From Cognatundibacterium jejuense (GTDB taxonomy: Bacteria > Pseudomonadota > Gammaproteobacteria > Burkholderiales > Burkholderiaceae_D), in contig NZ_JACOFV010000017.1 of assembly GCF_014284255.1 (NCBI RefSeq), forward strand, positions 53,701 through 117,700: DNA of 64,000 nucleotides, given 5' to 3'. Below are positions 43,674 through 53,550 of this stretch, in pieces. A program made the translations under genes and the position numbers. Each line of letters begins with the position of its first letter. Within the stretch, counting starts at the first letter, position 1. The notes under the pieces are model-generated. The model did not search any database. It saw only the letters and a list, made by a program, of their open reading frames with translations, and was not told the origin of the DNA.

Positions 43674-45092
43674 TTACAGACTACCCGCGGCATGTTGCAA
43701 TTGCAGACGCGATAACTCACGGTCATAAATCGCATTGTCGCGATTTGAATAAGCTTGTAAGCGACTGGTTTCGGCATCCAATACTTCGCTATTTGGTGCC
43801 AAACCAGAACGATAGCGTTCACGTGCCAGCGCCAGACTTTCATCGGCTTGCTCTACGGCTTTATTGACTAGCTGCATACGGGCATTGGCTTCTTGATGGG
43901 ATAACCAGGATTGCCGCACTTGCAAAGCAATGCGCTCACGGGTGTCTTGTTCCATTTCTGACACTGCTTGTGCATTGGCGGCTAACGCCGATGCCTGCTG
44001 CCTGATCAAGCCGCCATCGAACAAATCCCACTTCATCACAACACCAACCCACCAGCCTTTATCTTCGGCCAGATATTTATTTTCTAGCTTGCTGTAACCA
44101 CCACTGATACCGATTTGCGGCAAGTGACCGGCACGAACACTCGCCGCCTGACTCTTGTATGCTTCACTTTGTTTAGACAGTTCTTGCAACTCTTGGCGCT
44201 GCTCATTTGCGGATGTCAGCAAAACACCAAGATTGCTTTTATCGTCAATTGCCGTTGGATTTACGATGTCTTGCAACTGCACCACCTGCTCATAAGGGCG
44301 TCCCATCCAGCGATTGTAGGCAGCACGTGCTAATTCGAGTGCATTGCTTGCTTGCAATCCCAATTGCCGCGCATTGGCTAGCGTGACTTGGGTCGCTAAC
44401 AAATCGTGTTTGGCGGCATAACCATGTTCAAACAATTCCTGTACATCCGTCTCGTGCCGTTGAACGGCGCTGATATAACTGGTGGTTACCATCACTGCGT
44501 GCTCTGCGCGCAGAACGGCAATATAAGATTGAGCAATCGCTAATTTGAGTTCGCTGCGAGTCAGATTGGCATGTGCCTCGGTTGCGTCTGCCATCGCTTT
44601 GGCTGCTGCCACACCGGAAGAAATTTTTCCGCTGGTAAAAATCGGTGCTGAGACGGTCACGCCACCGCAATACGCTGAATCCTGTGCAAATGGCAGAGCC
44701 ACGCCCTTTAAAAAGGGCAAAGCCGGAATGTTCAGTTTGGCAGCTGGTTCATATTCGGTACGTAGATAACCGGTTTCTAAGGCCACTTTGGGAAAGTAAT
44801 TGGCTTGTGCAGCATTAACCTGGTGCTGCGCAGATTGCTGCCTATATTGCGATGCAGCAAGCGTATGATCGCGTTGTAAAGCGACATCCCAGGCTTGTTG
44901 CAAAGACTCAGCAGACCAACTATGTGCACTCAGCATCGCAAGATTGATGTAGATCAAACTTCTTGCAAATGATCTTAATTTACCGGCTTTTAAGTTCTTT
45001 TTTGCATTCAAATTGCGCTGCACACGAGCTGAATTAACCGTAGTGACAGCCAGAATTGAACGAAATGACAGAGAGAAAACAGGAATTTGCAT
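43674..45092 (-). CDS. TolC-family outer-membrane efflux protein
   Basis: The 472-residue frame has long helical pairs typical of TolC: LQQAWDVALQRDHTLAASQYR and later QVRQSWLSHQEANARMQLVNKAVEQADESLALARERYRSGLAPNSEVLDAE. A mature start near SAESLQQAW follows a hydrophobic signal SFARSLIYINLAMLSAHSWSA; the N-terminal 35 residues before it are unusually long, so a later start is possible. It is the first gene of the exporter operon, divergent from phaC across an FNR-type site. Confidence 0.9.
   Translation of the reverse strand: MQIPVFSLSFRSILAVTTVNSARVQRNLNAKKNLKAGKLRSFARSLIYINLAMLSAHSWSAESLQQAWDVALQRDHTLAASQYRQQSAQHQVNAAQANYFPKVALETGYLRTEYEPAAKLNIPALPFLKGVALPFAQDSAYCGGVTVSAPIFTSGKISSGVAAAKAMADATEAHANLTRSELKLAIAQSYIAVLRAEHAVMVTTSYISAVQRHETDVQELFEHGYAAKHDLLATQVTLANARQLGLQASNALELARAAYNRWMGRPYEQVVQLQDIVNPTAIDDKSNLGVLLTSANEQRQELQELSKQSEAYKSQAASVRAGHLPQIGISGGYSKLENKYLAEDKGWWVGVVMKWDLFDGGLIRQQASALAANAQAVSEMEQDTRERIALQVRQSWLSHQEANARMQLVNKAVEQADESLALARERYRSGLAPNSEVLDAETSRLQAYSNRDNAIYDRELSRLQLQHAAGSL
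44944..44957. promoter_or_regulatory. FNR-type box inside tolC-type gene
   Basis: TTGAT-GTAG-ATCAA matches the FNR/ANR consensus exactly but lies inside the coding frame of the TolC-family protein. It would matter if the real start is further downstream. Confidence 0.3.
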
Positions 45093-45145
45093 AGGAGTAC
45101 CTAAAGATAGTCATCGTAGTGTATTGCTGTACATGCACAATCAAA

Positions 45146-45159
45146 TTGATCCGAATCAA
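45146..45159. promoter_or_regulatory. FNR/ANR-type box between tolC-type gene and phaC
   Basis: TTGAT-CCGA-ATCAA is a perfect FNR consensus, 54 bases from each of the divergent starts at 45092 and 45214. It suggests oxygen-dependent control of PHA synthase, the exporter, or both. Confidence 0.6.
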
Positions 45160-45213
45160 GTCCATCATTGATAATTTTTGCAACAATCAAGAAACTCCAC
45201 TTAAGGAATCCAG

Positions 45214-47085
45214 ATGAGCAATAACTCAGTTAGCGCATTACCGATCATCGCAAACATCAGCTCAACCAAGTCTGATGCAGAATTTTGCTCTGCGTGCGGC
45301 GAAGAACACACCATCAATCCACTCGACATGGCCTTGCAAAACCATCTCGCCAAATTGACCGGAGGCATTTCTCCGGCAAGTGTCAGTTTGGCCTGGATGG
45401 ATTGGGCCATGCATCTGGCAACCTCGCCAGGCAAGCAAATGGAGTTAGTCGGTCTACTGCAAAGACAAACTGCCGAATGGCCCGGATTCTTAAGAAAAAA
45501 TTTCCTGCATAATGTGTACCCCGCATCATATGAGGTAGATCCCACTGTACTGACGACTAATTCGGGGGACACACGCTTTGCTGACAAAGGCTGGGAACAG
45601 TGGCCATTTAATGTGATGAGTAAAGCATTTTTACAGGCGCAGGACTTTTGGCAGCATGCAACCTGCGGTGTGCGTGGAATGACTGAACATCACGAAGATG
45701 TGGTCAATTTCATGGCCAGACAATTGTTAGACGTCGTTTCACCGTCGAATAGCCCAGTCCTCAATCCTGAAATAATTGCAGCCAGCACTACCAGTGGCGG
45801 TAAGAATCTGACTTCGGGTCTGGTGCATTTACTGCAGGATATGGGGTTAGAAATTCCGAATACTAAACAAGATAACGAAGCAGAAGCACAACCCAGCTAT
45901 CAACCCGGAAAAGACGTTGCCCTGACACCAGGTAAAGTCATCTTCCGCAATCATCTGATTGAATTAATTCAGTATGCACCGCAAACCAGCAAAGTGTTTG
46001 CCGAGCCTATCCTCATTGTTCCTTCTTGGATCATGAAATACTACATTCTGGATTTATCGCACCACAACTCTATGGTGCGCTTCCTGGTAGAACAAGGTCA
46101 TACGGTATTCATGATTTCCTGGAGAAACCCGAATAAGGATGATCGCAATTTGGGAATGAATGATTATCTGGAACAAGGTTTGTATGCAGCACTAAGCGAA
46201 ACGAATCGCGCCGTCAAAGGTCACGCAATTCACACAGTCGGCTACTGTCTCGGGGGTACTTTATTATCGATTGGCGCTGCAGCTCTTGCCAAAGAAAATG
46301 ATATCGCCAAAACAGAGCAAGCTAAAATTACCAATATCGCCAACATCGCCAGCGTAACCCTGCTCGCTGCGCAAACCGATTTTAGCGAACCAGGTGAGCT
46401 GGGTTTATTTATCGATGAAAGTCAGCTGGCAATGCTCGATGCGCTGATGTGGAAGCAAGGCTATCTTGATGGCAAACAAATGTCTGGCTCATTTCAGTTG
46501 CTCAACTCGCGCGACCTGATATGGTCAAAAATTATGCGTGAATATCAGTTAGGCTTACGTGCTCAACCGAACGATCTGATGTCGTGGAATGCCGACACGA
46601 CGCGTCTGCCATATCGCATGCATAGTGAATATCTTAAGCAGTTATTTTTACATAACGATTTAGCCCGTGGTCACTATGAAGTGCATGGTCATGCGATTGC
46701 ACTTAATGATATACGCGTTCCTATGTTTGTAGTAGGCACCGTCAAAGACCACGTATCACCGTGGCGCTCGGTATATAAAATTCACGTCTTTACAGATGCA
46801 CCGATCGAATTTGTACTGGCTTCCGGCGGACATAATGCAGGTATTGTTTCAGAGCCTGGACATGCCCATCGTAGCTACCAATATCTGCCACAAAACATGC
46901 GCACTAAGACCTATAGCGACCCAGATGAATGGCAATTTGAAGCGCTGAAAGAACAAGGTTCCTGGTGGACGTTCTGGCAGCAATGGTTGAAAAATCATTC
47001 CGACGAAAAACAAATCAAAGCCATACAACCATCGGCTGATACAGATTTAGGTGCAGCACCAGGCACCTATATTTTTGAAAAGTAA
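45214..47085 (+). CDS. phaC: Class I polyhydroxyalkanoate synthase
   Basis: The 623-residue enzyme has an N-terminal PhaC_N region and an alpha/beta hydrolase core. The PhaC box GYCLGG has the catalytic Cys345, and the other active-site residues are Asp512 (KDHVSPWRS) and His540 (GGHNAGI). Its length and lack of a PhaE partner indicate class I. It polymerises (R)-3-hydroxyacyl-CoA into storage polyester. AAGGAATCCAG precedes the ATG. It faces away from the exporter operon, with an FNR box in between. Confidence 0.96.
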   Translation: MSNNSVSALPIIANISSTKSDAEFCSACGEEHTINPLDMALQNHLAKLTGGISPASVSLAWMDWAMHLATSPGKQMELVGLLQRQTAEWPGFLRKNFLHNVYPASYEVDPTVLTTNSGDTRFADKGWEQWPFNVMSKAFLQAQDFWQHATCGVRGMTEHHEDVVNFMARQLLDVVSPSNSPVLNPEIIAASTTSGGKNLTSGLVHLLQDMGLEIPNTKQDNEAEAQPSYQPGKDVALTPGKVIFRNHLIELIQYAPQTSKVFAEPILIVPSWIMKYYILDLSHHNSMVRFLVEQGHTVFMISWRNPNKDDRNLGMNDYLEQGLYAALSETNRAVKGHAIHTVGYCLGGTLLSIGAAALAKENDIAKTEQAKITNIANIASVTLLAAQTDFSEPGELGLFIDESQLAMLDALMWKQGYLDGKQMSGSFQLLNSRDLIWSKIMREYQLGLRAQPNDLMSWNADTTRLPYRMHSEYLKQLFLHNDLARGHYEVHGHAIALNDIRVPMFVVGTVKDHVSPWRSVYKIHVFTDAPIEFVLASGGHNAGIVSEPGHAHRSYQYLPQNMRTKTYSDPDEWQFEALKEQGSWWTFWQQWLKNHSDEKQIKAIQPSADTDLGAAPGTYIFEK

Positions 47086-47117
47086 TACGGGCAATAAGTT
47101 CATCCAATAATACAATG

Positions 47118-47167
47118 GGCTTTATTTGGTCATGCGCTCAATGTAGAGCGACAAACCAGATAAAGCC
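47118..47167. terminator. Stem-loop between convergent phaC and GGDEF gene
   Basis: GGCTTTATTTGGT (47118-47130) pairs with ACCAGATAAAGCC (47155-47167) with one G-U pair, plus an inner CGCTC/GAGCG. It is probably a bidirectional terminator, though the T-tract is weak. Confidence 0.5.
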
Positions 47168-47211
47168 AGAATTCTTTGAAGTACCGACGGCAGTCGAAGC
47201 GTTTGAGTAGT

Positions 47212-49218
47212 TTAGCGTTCAAACGACATTTTTTTCATATCACTCTGAAAGACTTTGACATTGTTACGACCACTCGCTTTGGCACAATACATTGCCAGAT
47301 CCGCGCTCTTTGCCAGGCTAATCTCATCGTGTCCATGCTCTGGATAAACCGCAACACCAATGCTGGCTGACAGTTGATGGATATCCCCCGAAACATTAAA
47401 AGCGATGCTCAACGCGTTGCATATTTTGGTCGCGACCGCTTCTGCATTTTCATGATCACCAATATCGAGCATCAATCCAATAAACTCATCGCCGCCAATA
47501 CGGCCAACCGTATCAGCCTCTCTCACACATTCAAGCATTCGTTTTGCTGCTTCTTGCAAAATAGCATCACCGACTGCGTGCCCGAAACGATCGTTAATCG
47601 GTTTGAATCGATCCAGATCAATAAACATCAAAGCTAATTTAGTATGATTTCTTCTGGCAAGTGCCAGACCTTGTTCTACGCGTTCAAAAAACAATATCCT
47701 GTTCGGCAAATTGGTCAGACCATCGTGATGAGCCATATGTACCAATCGGTCGCTCGTGTGCTTACGCTCAGTGATGTCAAGCTTAACAGCGATGTAGTGG
47801 GTAAGTTTGCCATTTTCATCATTGACTGGAGAAATATGCGCCTCTTCCCAATACACCTCACCCGACTTACGGCGGTTGATTAATTCGCCTTTCCATAATT
47901 TACCTTGCGACAAATCCGCCCACATGTCTTGATACGTTTCCACTCTGGTTAAACCAGATTGCAAAATTCTGGGCGTTTTTCCATAGGCATCATCTGCCGA
48001 ATATCCTGTCTCTTTTGTAAATTGAGAGTTCACATATTGAATCCGGGTGTCAGGTCCGGTAATAATCACTGAGGTCGGGCTATGCTCTATCGCCATCGAA
48101 AGTAATTTCAGTTTAAGTGCACCGGCTCTCAGTTCATCCAGACTCTGTGCGAGGCGACGATTAACACGTAAGATATAAAATGTAATTACTCCAGCAACAC
48201 ATGCAAACAACAATGTAACGGTGATGATGCTATAGATTAATTTAAAATTGATTGCTGGATTGGGCTCGTACAATAAATTATCCAAAGGAAAATTTTTGGG
48301 AAGCATCCCCAAATCTGCATATGTATCCGCAATGTGTCGCCAGCGTCCTGGATTCATATAGCCAGTTGCTAAGAGATCACTGCGCATCAATTCGGATATT
48401 TTATCGGCTTCAAAACGTAGAAACTCCCGCGTATTGGGCCTATTTTTATTTGGATATTTTTTCAGGATCAGATCAATGATTTCATCCTGGTGGGTAATAG
48501 CGTAATCCCAACCGCGCAGACTAGCATCTCTGAACGCTTTAACACGTTCCGGATGTTGGTTAATTTCAGCCTCAGAAGTGAACAAGTTATCGCCATAAAA
48601 ATCTATTCCATCAGAGCGTGGCGTAAATGCTTGATAATCAAATTTTGCTTGATCAAGATAGTAGGGTTCACTGAATGAATAAGCGGACATGGCATCCGTT
48701 AAGCCATCAACCAAATCCTGCACATCAAAGCTATGCTTTTGTAAGCTAATGCTGTTTAAAGGGATGCCTTCGGCTTTCAGATAGGCGACAAGTTCTTCGG
48801 ATTGCGGCTCTAACATCAGCCGTTTGCCTTTAAGATCGTGCACGCTTTGGGCAGGCAGGCCATTTCGAATTACGATAATCTGCGGTGAATGTTGAAAGAT
48901 GACAGCTAGAACGACCGCAGGCTGACCGGCCTTTCTCTCCAAAATCAGGCTACTGGTTCCAACGCCAAAATTAGTATGACCACGCAAGACTTCATTATTG
49001 ACGTCAAGGGAGGGATCAGCTTCGCGAATATCGACGTCCAGACCTGCCTGTTGGTAAAAACCTTTTTCTTTGGCGGCATAATAACCAGCAAACTGAAATT
49101 CATGGGTCCACTTGAGTTGCAAACTGACTTTTTCAAGTGCATAGACGGAAGGAGTAAAGCAGGGGCAAAGCTGTATGAGCAACAGCGAGAGACTCAATAA
49201 ACATTTCAACAGTTTCAT
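47212..49218 (-). CDS. NMT1/THI5-like periplasmic-binding domain, PAS, GGDEF fusion
   Basis: The 668-residue protein has a signal peptide, then an NMT1/THI5-like solute-binding domain (about 30-320, LQLKWTHEFQFAGYYAAKEKGFY, FGVGTSSLILERKAGQPAVV). A transmembrane helix follows (FKLIYSIITVTLLFACVAGVITFYIL), then a PAS domain (VIITGPDTRIQYVNSQFTKETGYSADDAYGKTP) and a GGDEF domain with GGDEF at 575-579. Periplasmic ligand binding should therefore control c-di-GMP synthesis in the cytosol. The ligand may be a pyrimidine-like or sulfonate compound; this is only a guess from the family. Confidence 0.92.
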   Translation of the reverse strand: MKLLKCLLSLSLLLIQLCPCFTPSVYALEKVSLQLKWTHEFQFAGYYAAKEKGFYQQAGLDVDIREADPSLDVNNEVLRGHTNFGVGTSSLILERKAGQPAVVLAVIFQHSPQIIVIRNGLPAQSVHDLKGKRLMLEPQSEELVAYLKAEGIPLNSISLQKHSFDVQDLVDGLTDAMSAYSFSEPYYLDQAKFDYQAFTPRSDGIDFYGDNLFTSEAEINQHPERVKAFRDASLRGWDYAITHQDEIIDLILKKYPNKNRPNTREFLRFEADKISELMRSDLLATGYMNPGRWRHIADTYADLGMLPKNFPLDNLLYEPNPAINFKLIYSIITVTLLFACVAGVITFYILRVNRRLAQSLDELRAGALKLKLLSMAIEHSPTSVIITGPDTRIQYVNSQFTKETGYSADDAYGKTPRILQSGLTRVETYQDMWADLSQGKLWKGELINRRKSGEVYWEEAHISPVNDENGKLTHYIAVKLDITERKHTSDRLVHMAHHDGLTNLPNRILFFERVEQGLALARRNHTKLALMFIDLDRFKPINDRFGHAVGDAILQEAAKRMLECVREADTVGRIGGDEFIGLMLDIGDHENAEAVATKICNALSIAFNVSGDIHQLSASIGVAVYPEHGHDEISLAKSADLAMYCAKASGRNNVKVFQSDMKKMSFER

Positions 49219-49414
49219 GGTCTATTCACCATTTGAATGCAACATGTAAGTTGACGGCTCACCCCGCAAATAGTAGCGCAAACAATGCTGGTCTGAGATA
49301 TTTCTATTATTTAAAATAGTCAAAAATTGCGCGAATCCAGAACCAGGCAACAACAGCCACGATATGGTTTATTGTAACTGAAACGCGATAGCAATTCGCT
49401 ACCTTTACGAAGTT

Positions 49415-49990
49415 TCACATTTGCAATCGCTTACGAATTCTGCTTAATGCTTCGGGTGTTACACCGAGGTATTGTGCAATGTCTTTCAACTGTATTCGTG
49501 AGGCAATATTTGGGTAGGATTTTAGAAATGACTTGTATCGCTCGTCAGGCGCCATCGTCAGTAACTCGCGTTCACGCAACTCTTTTCTGACGATATGCCA
49601 TTCCAATAGTTGCCGTATAGCTTTTTGCCACGCAGGATGTTGATCGGTAAGCATTCTCATCGACTCAGAATCAAATTGCTCTATTTCACTATCCTCTAAC
49701 GCGGTTGCAAAATAATCGGTTTTGAGACCAGCAATCAGCACATTAGGGCAAGCAAAAAAATCGCCTTCACCAATGAAAGACTTAATCCATTCCTGTCCGT
49801 TCTCACTGAGATATGTCAGTTTAACGATACCACTACGGACAACATAAATGTAGGGTTGCCATTCACCAGCCGAAAAAACATCCTGACCTTTAGCGAAGTG
49901 ATGCAACTGATAAGACGCATGTAAGACATCCCAATCAGGTAAGCTCTCGCCAGCGGCACGTTCCATTAAAACACGGGTTTGCTGCATCAT
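49415..49990 (-). CDS. Crp-like regulator (cNMP-binding domain and HTH)
   Basis: The protein is 191 residues from MMQQTRV (a TTG start at 50011 would overlap waaF by 10 bases). It has a cNMP-type beta domain (FAKGQDVFSAGEWQPYIYVVRSGIVKLTYLSENGQEWIKSFIGEGDFF) and a C-terminal HTH (IQLKDIAQYLGVTPEALSRIRKRL). It is the last gene of the leftward waaF group and may sense a metabolic signal. Confidence 0.87.
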   Translation of the reverse strand: MMQQTRVLMERAAGESLPDWDVLHASYQLHHFAKGQDVFSAGEWQPYIYVVRSGIVKLTYLSENGQEWIKSFIGEGDFFACPNVLIAGLKTDYFATALEDSEIEQFDSESMRMLTDQHPAWQKAIRQLLEWHIVRKELRERELLTMAPDERYKSFLKSYPNIASRIQLKDIAQYLGVTPEALSRIRKRLQM

Positions 49991-50001
49991 TTTCGGCAAT
50001 T

Positions 50002-51066
50002 TCAATGGCAAACGTTGACATCAGTCAACAGAGGTTTAAGAGCTTGCCAAACCAGATCTGGATTCAGTTTTTGCATACAATCATGATGCGCCAAAGGACA
50101 TTCGCGCTGTTTGCACGGTGAACAAGGCAAGCGCAAAGAAAACGAATGGGCAATATCAGAAAATGGTGGCGCGTGGTCAGGATCAGTAGAACCATAGATT
50201 GCCATCACAGGACGGTTCAATGCAGAAGCGATGTGCAATAATCCAGAATCATTGCTCACTACCGCAAGCGATGATGACATCAAGGCGACAGCCTGATCAA
50301 GACGAGTTTTGCCAGCCAGTTGATACACTTGCGGTGACAAAGCCTGGATTTCCTCGCACACCGATGCATCTTTGGGGGAGCCTAATAAGGCAATCTGTAT
50401 TTCTGGGTGATGTTGCAAAATCGTGTTTGCTAACGCAGCGAAGTGACTCGCCGGCCAGCGTTTAGCATTCCCAAATTCGGCACCGGGCGCAAAGCAGATC
50501 AGCGGCTGGGCAGCGGATAATCCCACCTGATTCAATGCCGCATGCTTTTGTTCATCCCGCACCGACAGACATGGCTTGGGAACATGTGCTGGCATTTGCG
50601 GTGAAGGAGCACATGCCAGTGCAGCATAGAAAGGCACCATCGACCGTGATTTAGTTTTGTCGTCAAAATGCATGACGTTAATCAAACCATAGCGACTTTC
50701 GCCCTTATAACCAACCCGTTTTTTTATTCCTGCCATCCATGGCAGCAATGCGAATTTAAGGGTGTTTGGCAATATATACGCAGCCGCATACCCACGTTGA
50801 CGTAGCATCCGCGCATAGCGCCAGCGTTCGCGCAATTGCAAAGCGCCATGTTTGAATGGTGTCTCAAGTATAGTGTCAACTTCTGCCATCGCTTTTAAAA
50901 CAGGCGCGACTGAAGTCGGTGCCAACACGTCAATCGCGTGATCCGCATATTGCAGTTTTAAAAGTTGCAGAAGTGGCTGCGCCATCACCATATCACCAAT
51001 CCAATTCGGACTAATAATCAGCAGGCGTTTTGTCTTTGCCAGCCCTGAATCGGCATGCAAACTCAT
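50002..51066 (-). CDS. waaF: ADP-heptose:LPS heptosyltransferase II
   Basis: The 354-residue GT9 enzyme has LLIISPNWIGDMVMAQPLLQLLK and FAPGAEFGNAKRWPASHFAAL, with SNDSGLLHIASALNRPVMAIYGSTDPDHAPPFS, all typical WaaF motifs. It adds the second heptose to the LPS inner core at the inner membrane. Its ATG overlaps the stop of the peroxidase-like gene (ATGA). Confidence 0.95.
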   Translation of the reverse strand: MSLHADSGLAKTKRLLIISPNWIGDMVMAQPLLQLLKLQYADHAIDVLAPTSVAPVLKAMAEVDTILETPFKHGALQLRERWRYARMLRQRGYAAAYILPNTLKFALLPWMAGIKKRVGYKGESRYGLINVMHFDDKTKSRSMVPFYAALACAPSPQMPAHVPKPCLSVRDEQKHAALNQVGLSAAQPLICFAPGAEFGNAKRWPASHFAALANTILQHHPEIQIALLGSPKDASVCEEIQALSPQVYQLAGKTRLDQAVALMSSSLAVVSNDSGLLHIASALNRPVMAIYGSTDPDHAPPFSDIAHSFSLRLPCSPCKQRECPLAHHDCMQKLNPDLVWQALKPLLTDVNVCH

Positions 51067-51641
51067 CTTGGGCTACGTCCCATCAAGAAAAATTCTTCAT
51101 TCGGGCGCATTGATATCACGTTCGCCATCCGATTCGACAGGCCAAAAAATGCCGTGATGGCAGCGATGTCCCAAATATCTTCATCATCAAAACCATGCTG
51201 GCGTAAGACTTCATAATCACTATCGCCAACTGTTTGCGAGTCCAGACAGACCTTGATCGCAAAATCCAACATCGCCTTTTCGCGCGGCGTAATATCGGCC
51301 TTCAAATGATTGACGGCAACCTGATCTGCGATCAAGGTATTTTTGGAATATATACGCAAAATCGCACCGTGGGCGACTACACAATACAAACAATTATTCT
51401 TTGCACTGGTCGCGGTAACAATCATTTCACGATCAGCTTTGCCCAGATTCCCAGTTTTTTTAAGCATCAACGCGTCGTGATAAGCAAAGAACGCACGAAA
51501 CTCATCGGGCCGGTGTGCAAGCGCTAAAAAAACGTTAGGAACGAATCCGGCTTTTTCCTGTACGGCGAGGATTTTTTCGCGAATATCATCCGGCAAGACT
51601 GATAATTCTGGCACAGGAAAACGGGAAATTGGCATGGTCAT
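51063..51641 (-). CDS. AhpD-like peroxidase-related protein
   Basis: The 192-residue protein belongs to the carboxymuconolactone decarboxylase/AhpD family. Its reactive motif CLYCVVAHGA carries the Cys pair and His, with Glu at EMIVTATSAKNN. The start is preceded by GAGGAG. Members are peroxidase-related and remove peroxides using thiols. It sits between msbA and waaF, with the overlap suggesting one transcript, though its job there is not obvious. Confidence 0.9.
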   Translation of the reverse strand: MTMPISRFPVPELSVLPDDIREKILAVQEKAGFVPNVFLALAHRPDEFRAFFAYHDALMLKKTGNLGKADREMIVTATSAKNNCLYCVVAHGAILRIYSKNTLIADQVAVNHLKADITPREKAMLDFAIKVCLDSQTVGDSDYEVLRQHGFDDEDIWDIAAITAFFGLSNRMANVISMRPNEEFFLMGRSPR

Positions 51642-51687
51642 GTTTCAATATCTCCTCATTGCTTATTTCTGATCATCTGGCCGACGT

Positions 51688-53433
51688 TTATTCCGCAAAC
51701 TGCATACGGTATAAATTCGCATAGACACCCTCTTTTTGTAATAACTCAGCGTGGCTGCCCATCTCAACAATCTCGCCACCGACCAGCACTGCAATGCGAT
51801 TTGCGCGCTCTATGGTAGACAAGCGATGTGCAATGACTAATGTAGTACGACCTTCCATCAAACCATCCAGGGCCTCTTGCACTGCACGTTCAGATTCGCT
51901 ATCGAGCGCAGAGGTCGCCTCATCCAAAATCAGAATTGGGGCGTCTTTGTAAATCGCACGGGCTATGGCTAAACGCTGACGCTGACCACCTGATAAACGC
52001 ATACCATTGTCGCCAATCAAAGTGTTCAACCCATCTGGCAAATCACGCACCACGTCACTCAGATGCGCTGCGCGAACCGCATCATCAATCCTTTGTTGAT
52101 CAGGGGCTGAATCACCATAAGCAATATTGGCGGCAACGGTATCATCAAACAACACCACGTTCTGACTCACCATCGCAATTTGCTGACGCAAGCTAGATAA
52201 TGAAATATCCTTCAATGAAAGACCGTCAAGCAAAATATCGCCCGCAACTGGCGAATAAAAGCGAGGCACAAGATTAACCAGAGAGGTTTTACCACCGCCA
52301 GACATGCCAACTAAAGCGATGGTCTCACCAGGCTGTATGCAGAGGTTGATATCCCTCAATGCCTCCTGCTCTTGTTCCGGGTAAGAAAAGCTGGTGTGTA
52401 CAAATTCGAGTTGACCTTGGGCTCTGCTGGCGAGCGTTTGACCACCGTCGGTCTCAGCATCGGTGTCAATCAAAGCAAACACAGATTCCGATGCTGCCAT
52501 ACCGCGTTGCATAGGCCCATTCAAATCAGCGAGACGTTTTAATGGTGTCAGCAATAACATCATCAAACTGACGAATTCAACAAAGTGCCCTACTGTCGTC
52601 GCATTTTTTGTCGCTTGCGATACAGCCACCATAATCACGACTGCCACTGCAAATGCGGCGGCCAATTGCGTTGTTGGCGTCGTCGATGCAACAGCTACAG
52701 TGGTGCGCATTGCATAACCACGTAGTTTTTCATTCTTTGCCTCAAAACGATCCTGCTCGTATTTTTGTCCACCAAAAATCCGGATCACCTGACTGGCACG
52801 CGTCGCTTCTTCAATGATCTGGGTCAACTCGTTATTGACACTCAGTTGATTTTGATTCAGGCGGCGCAAGCGCTTGCTGACGCCACGCACCAGGTATGCC
52901 ATCACTGGCATCAAAATCAAGGCGATGATCGTCAATTGCCAGTCGCGCCACAACAAAGCGGCCAATAAAACGAAGACGGTTAATGAATCTCGAAACAAGG
53001 TCGTCATCGATACTTTGAGCATCTCAACGATTTGCTGCGTTTCAAACATAATCGTATTGATGATGCGACCACTCGATTCAGAATGATAAAAACTGATGGG
53101 CACATTTAAAATACGATCAAATACTTTTGCCCGCAATTGGTTTTGTAACTTGGTCGAGATCCAGCTCATGATATAGCTGGTGGTAAAGGTACATAAACCT
53201 CGCATCAAAAAAATGCCGATAATTGCCACAGGTACCATCCACAAGGCGAGGTGTGTTTGTCCACCTTTAAAACCGTGATCCAAAATATATCCTAGTACTT
53301 TAGGAAACATCACTTCTGTCAAAGCAGTGCCAAGCATGGTCGCGAACGCCCACCAAATTCTGGTGCGATACGGTTGCACGTCATCCCATAAGCGACGGAA
53401 TACAGCAATGGTTTCTTTATTAATTAATCTCAT
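51688..53433 (-). CDS. msbA: Lipid A/LPS export ABC transporter MsbA
   Basis: The 581-residue protein has an N-terminal six-helix ABC transmembrane domain (about 25-310) and an ATPase with Walker A GMSGGGKTS, signature LSGGQRQRLAIARAI and Walker B ILILDEATSALD. It flips lipid A-core across the inner membrane. It lies 117 bases after the O-antigen ligase gene; a weak hairpin separates them. Confidence 0.95.
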   Translation of the reverse strand: MRLINKETIAVFRRLWDDVQPYRTRIWWAFATMLGTALTEVMFPKVLGYILDHGFKGGQTHLALWMVPVAIIGIFLMRGLCTFTTSYIMSWISTKLQNQLRAKVFDRILNVPISFYHSESSGRIINTIMFETQQIVEMLKVSMTTLFRDSLTVFVLLAALLWRDWQLTIIALILMPVMAYLVRGVSKRLRRLNQNQLSVNNELTQIIEEATRASQVIRIFGGQKYEQDRFEAKNEKLRGYAMRTTVAVASTTPTTQLAAAFAVAVVIMVAVSQATKNATTVGHFVEFVSLMMLLLTPLKRLADLNGPMQRGMAASESVFALIDTDAETDGGQTLASRAQGQLEFVHTSFSYPEQEQEALRDINLCIQPGETIALVGMSGGGKTSLVNLVPRFYSPVAGDILLDGLSLKDISLSSLRQQIAMVSQNVVLFDDTVAANIAYGDSAPDQQRIDDAVRAAHLSDVVRDLPDGLNTLIGDNGMRLSGGQRQRLAIARAIYKDAPILILDEATSALDSESERAVQEALDGLMEGRTTLVIAHRLSTIERANRIAVLVGGEIVEMGSHAELLQKEGVYANLYRMQFAE

Positions 53434-53550
53434 AGATCCAAAAGAAAAATCCTACATCTGCTGCCGTTGGTAACAGCAGAAGAACAATATGCGTCATTGT
53501 ATTACGCAAAAAAAAGACCTTGCGATGAAGGGTCGCTTGCGCGACATCTG

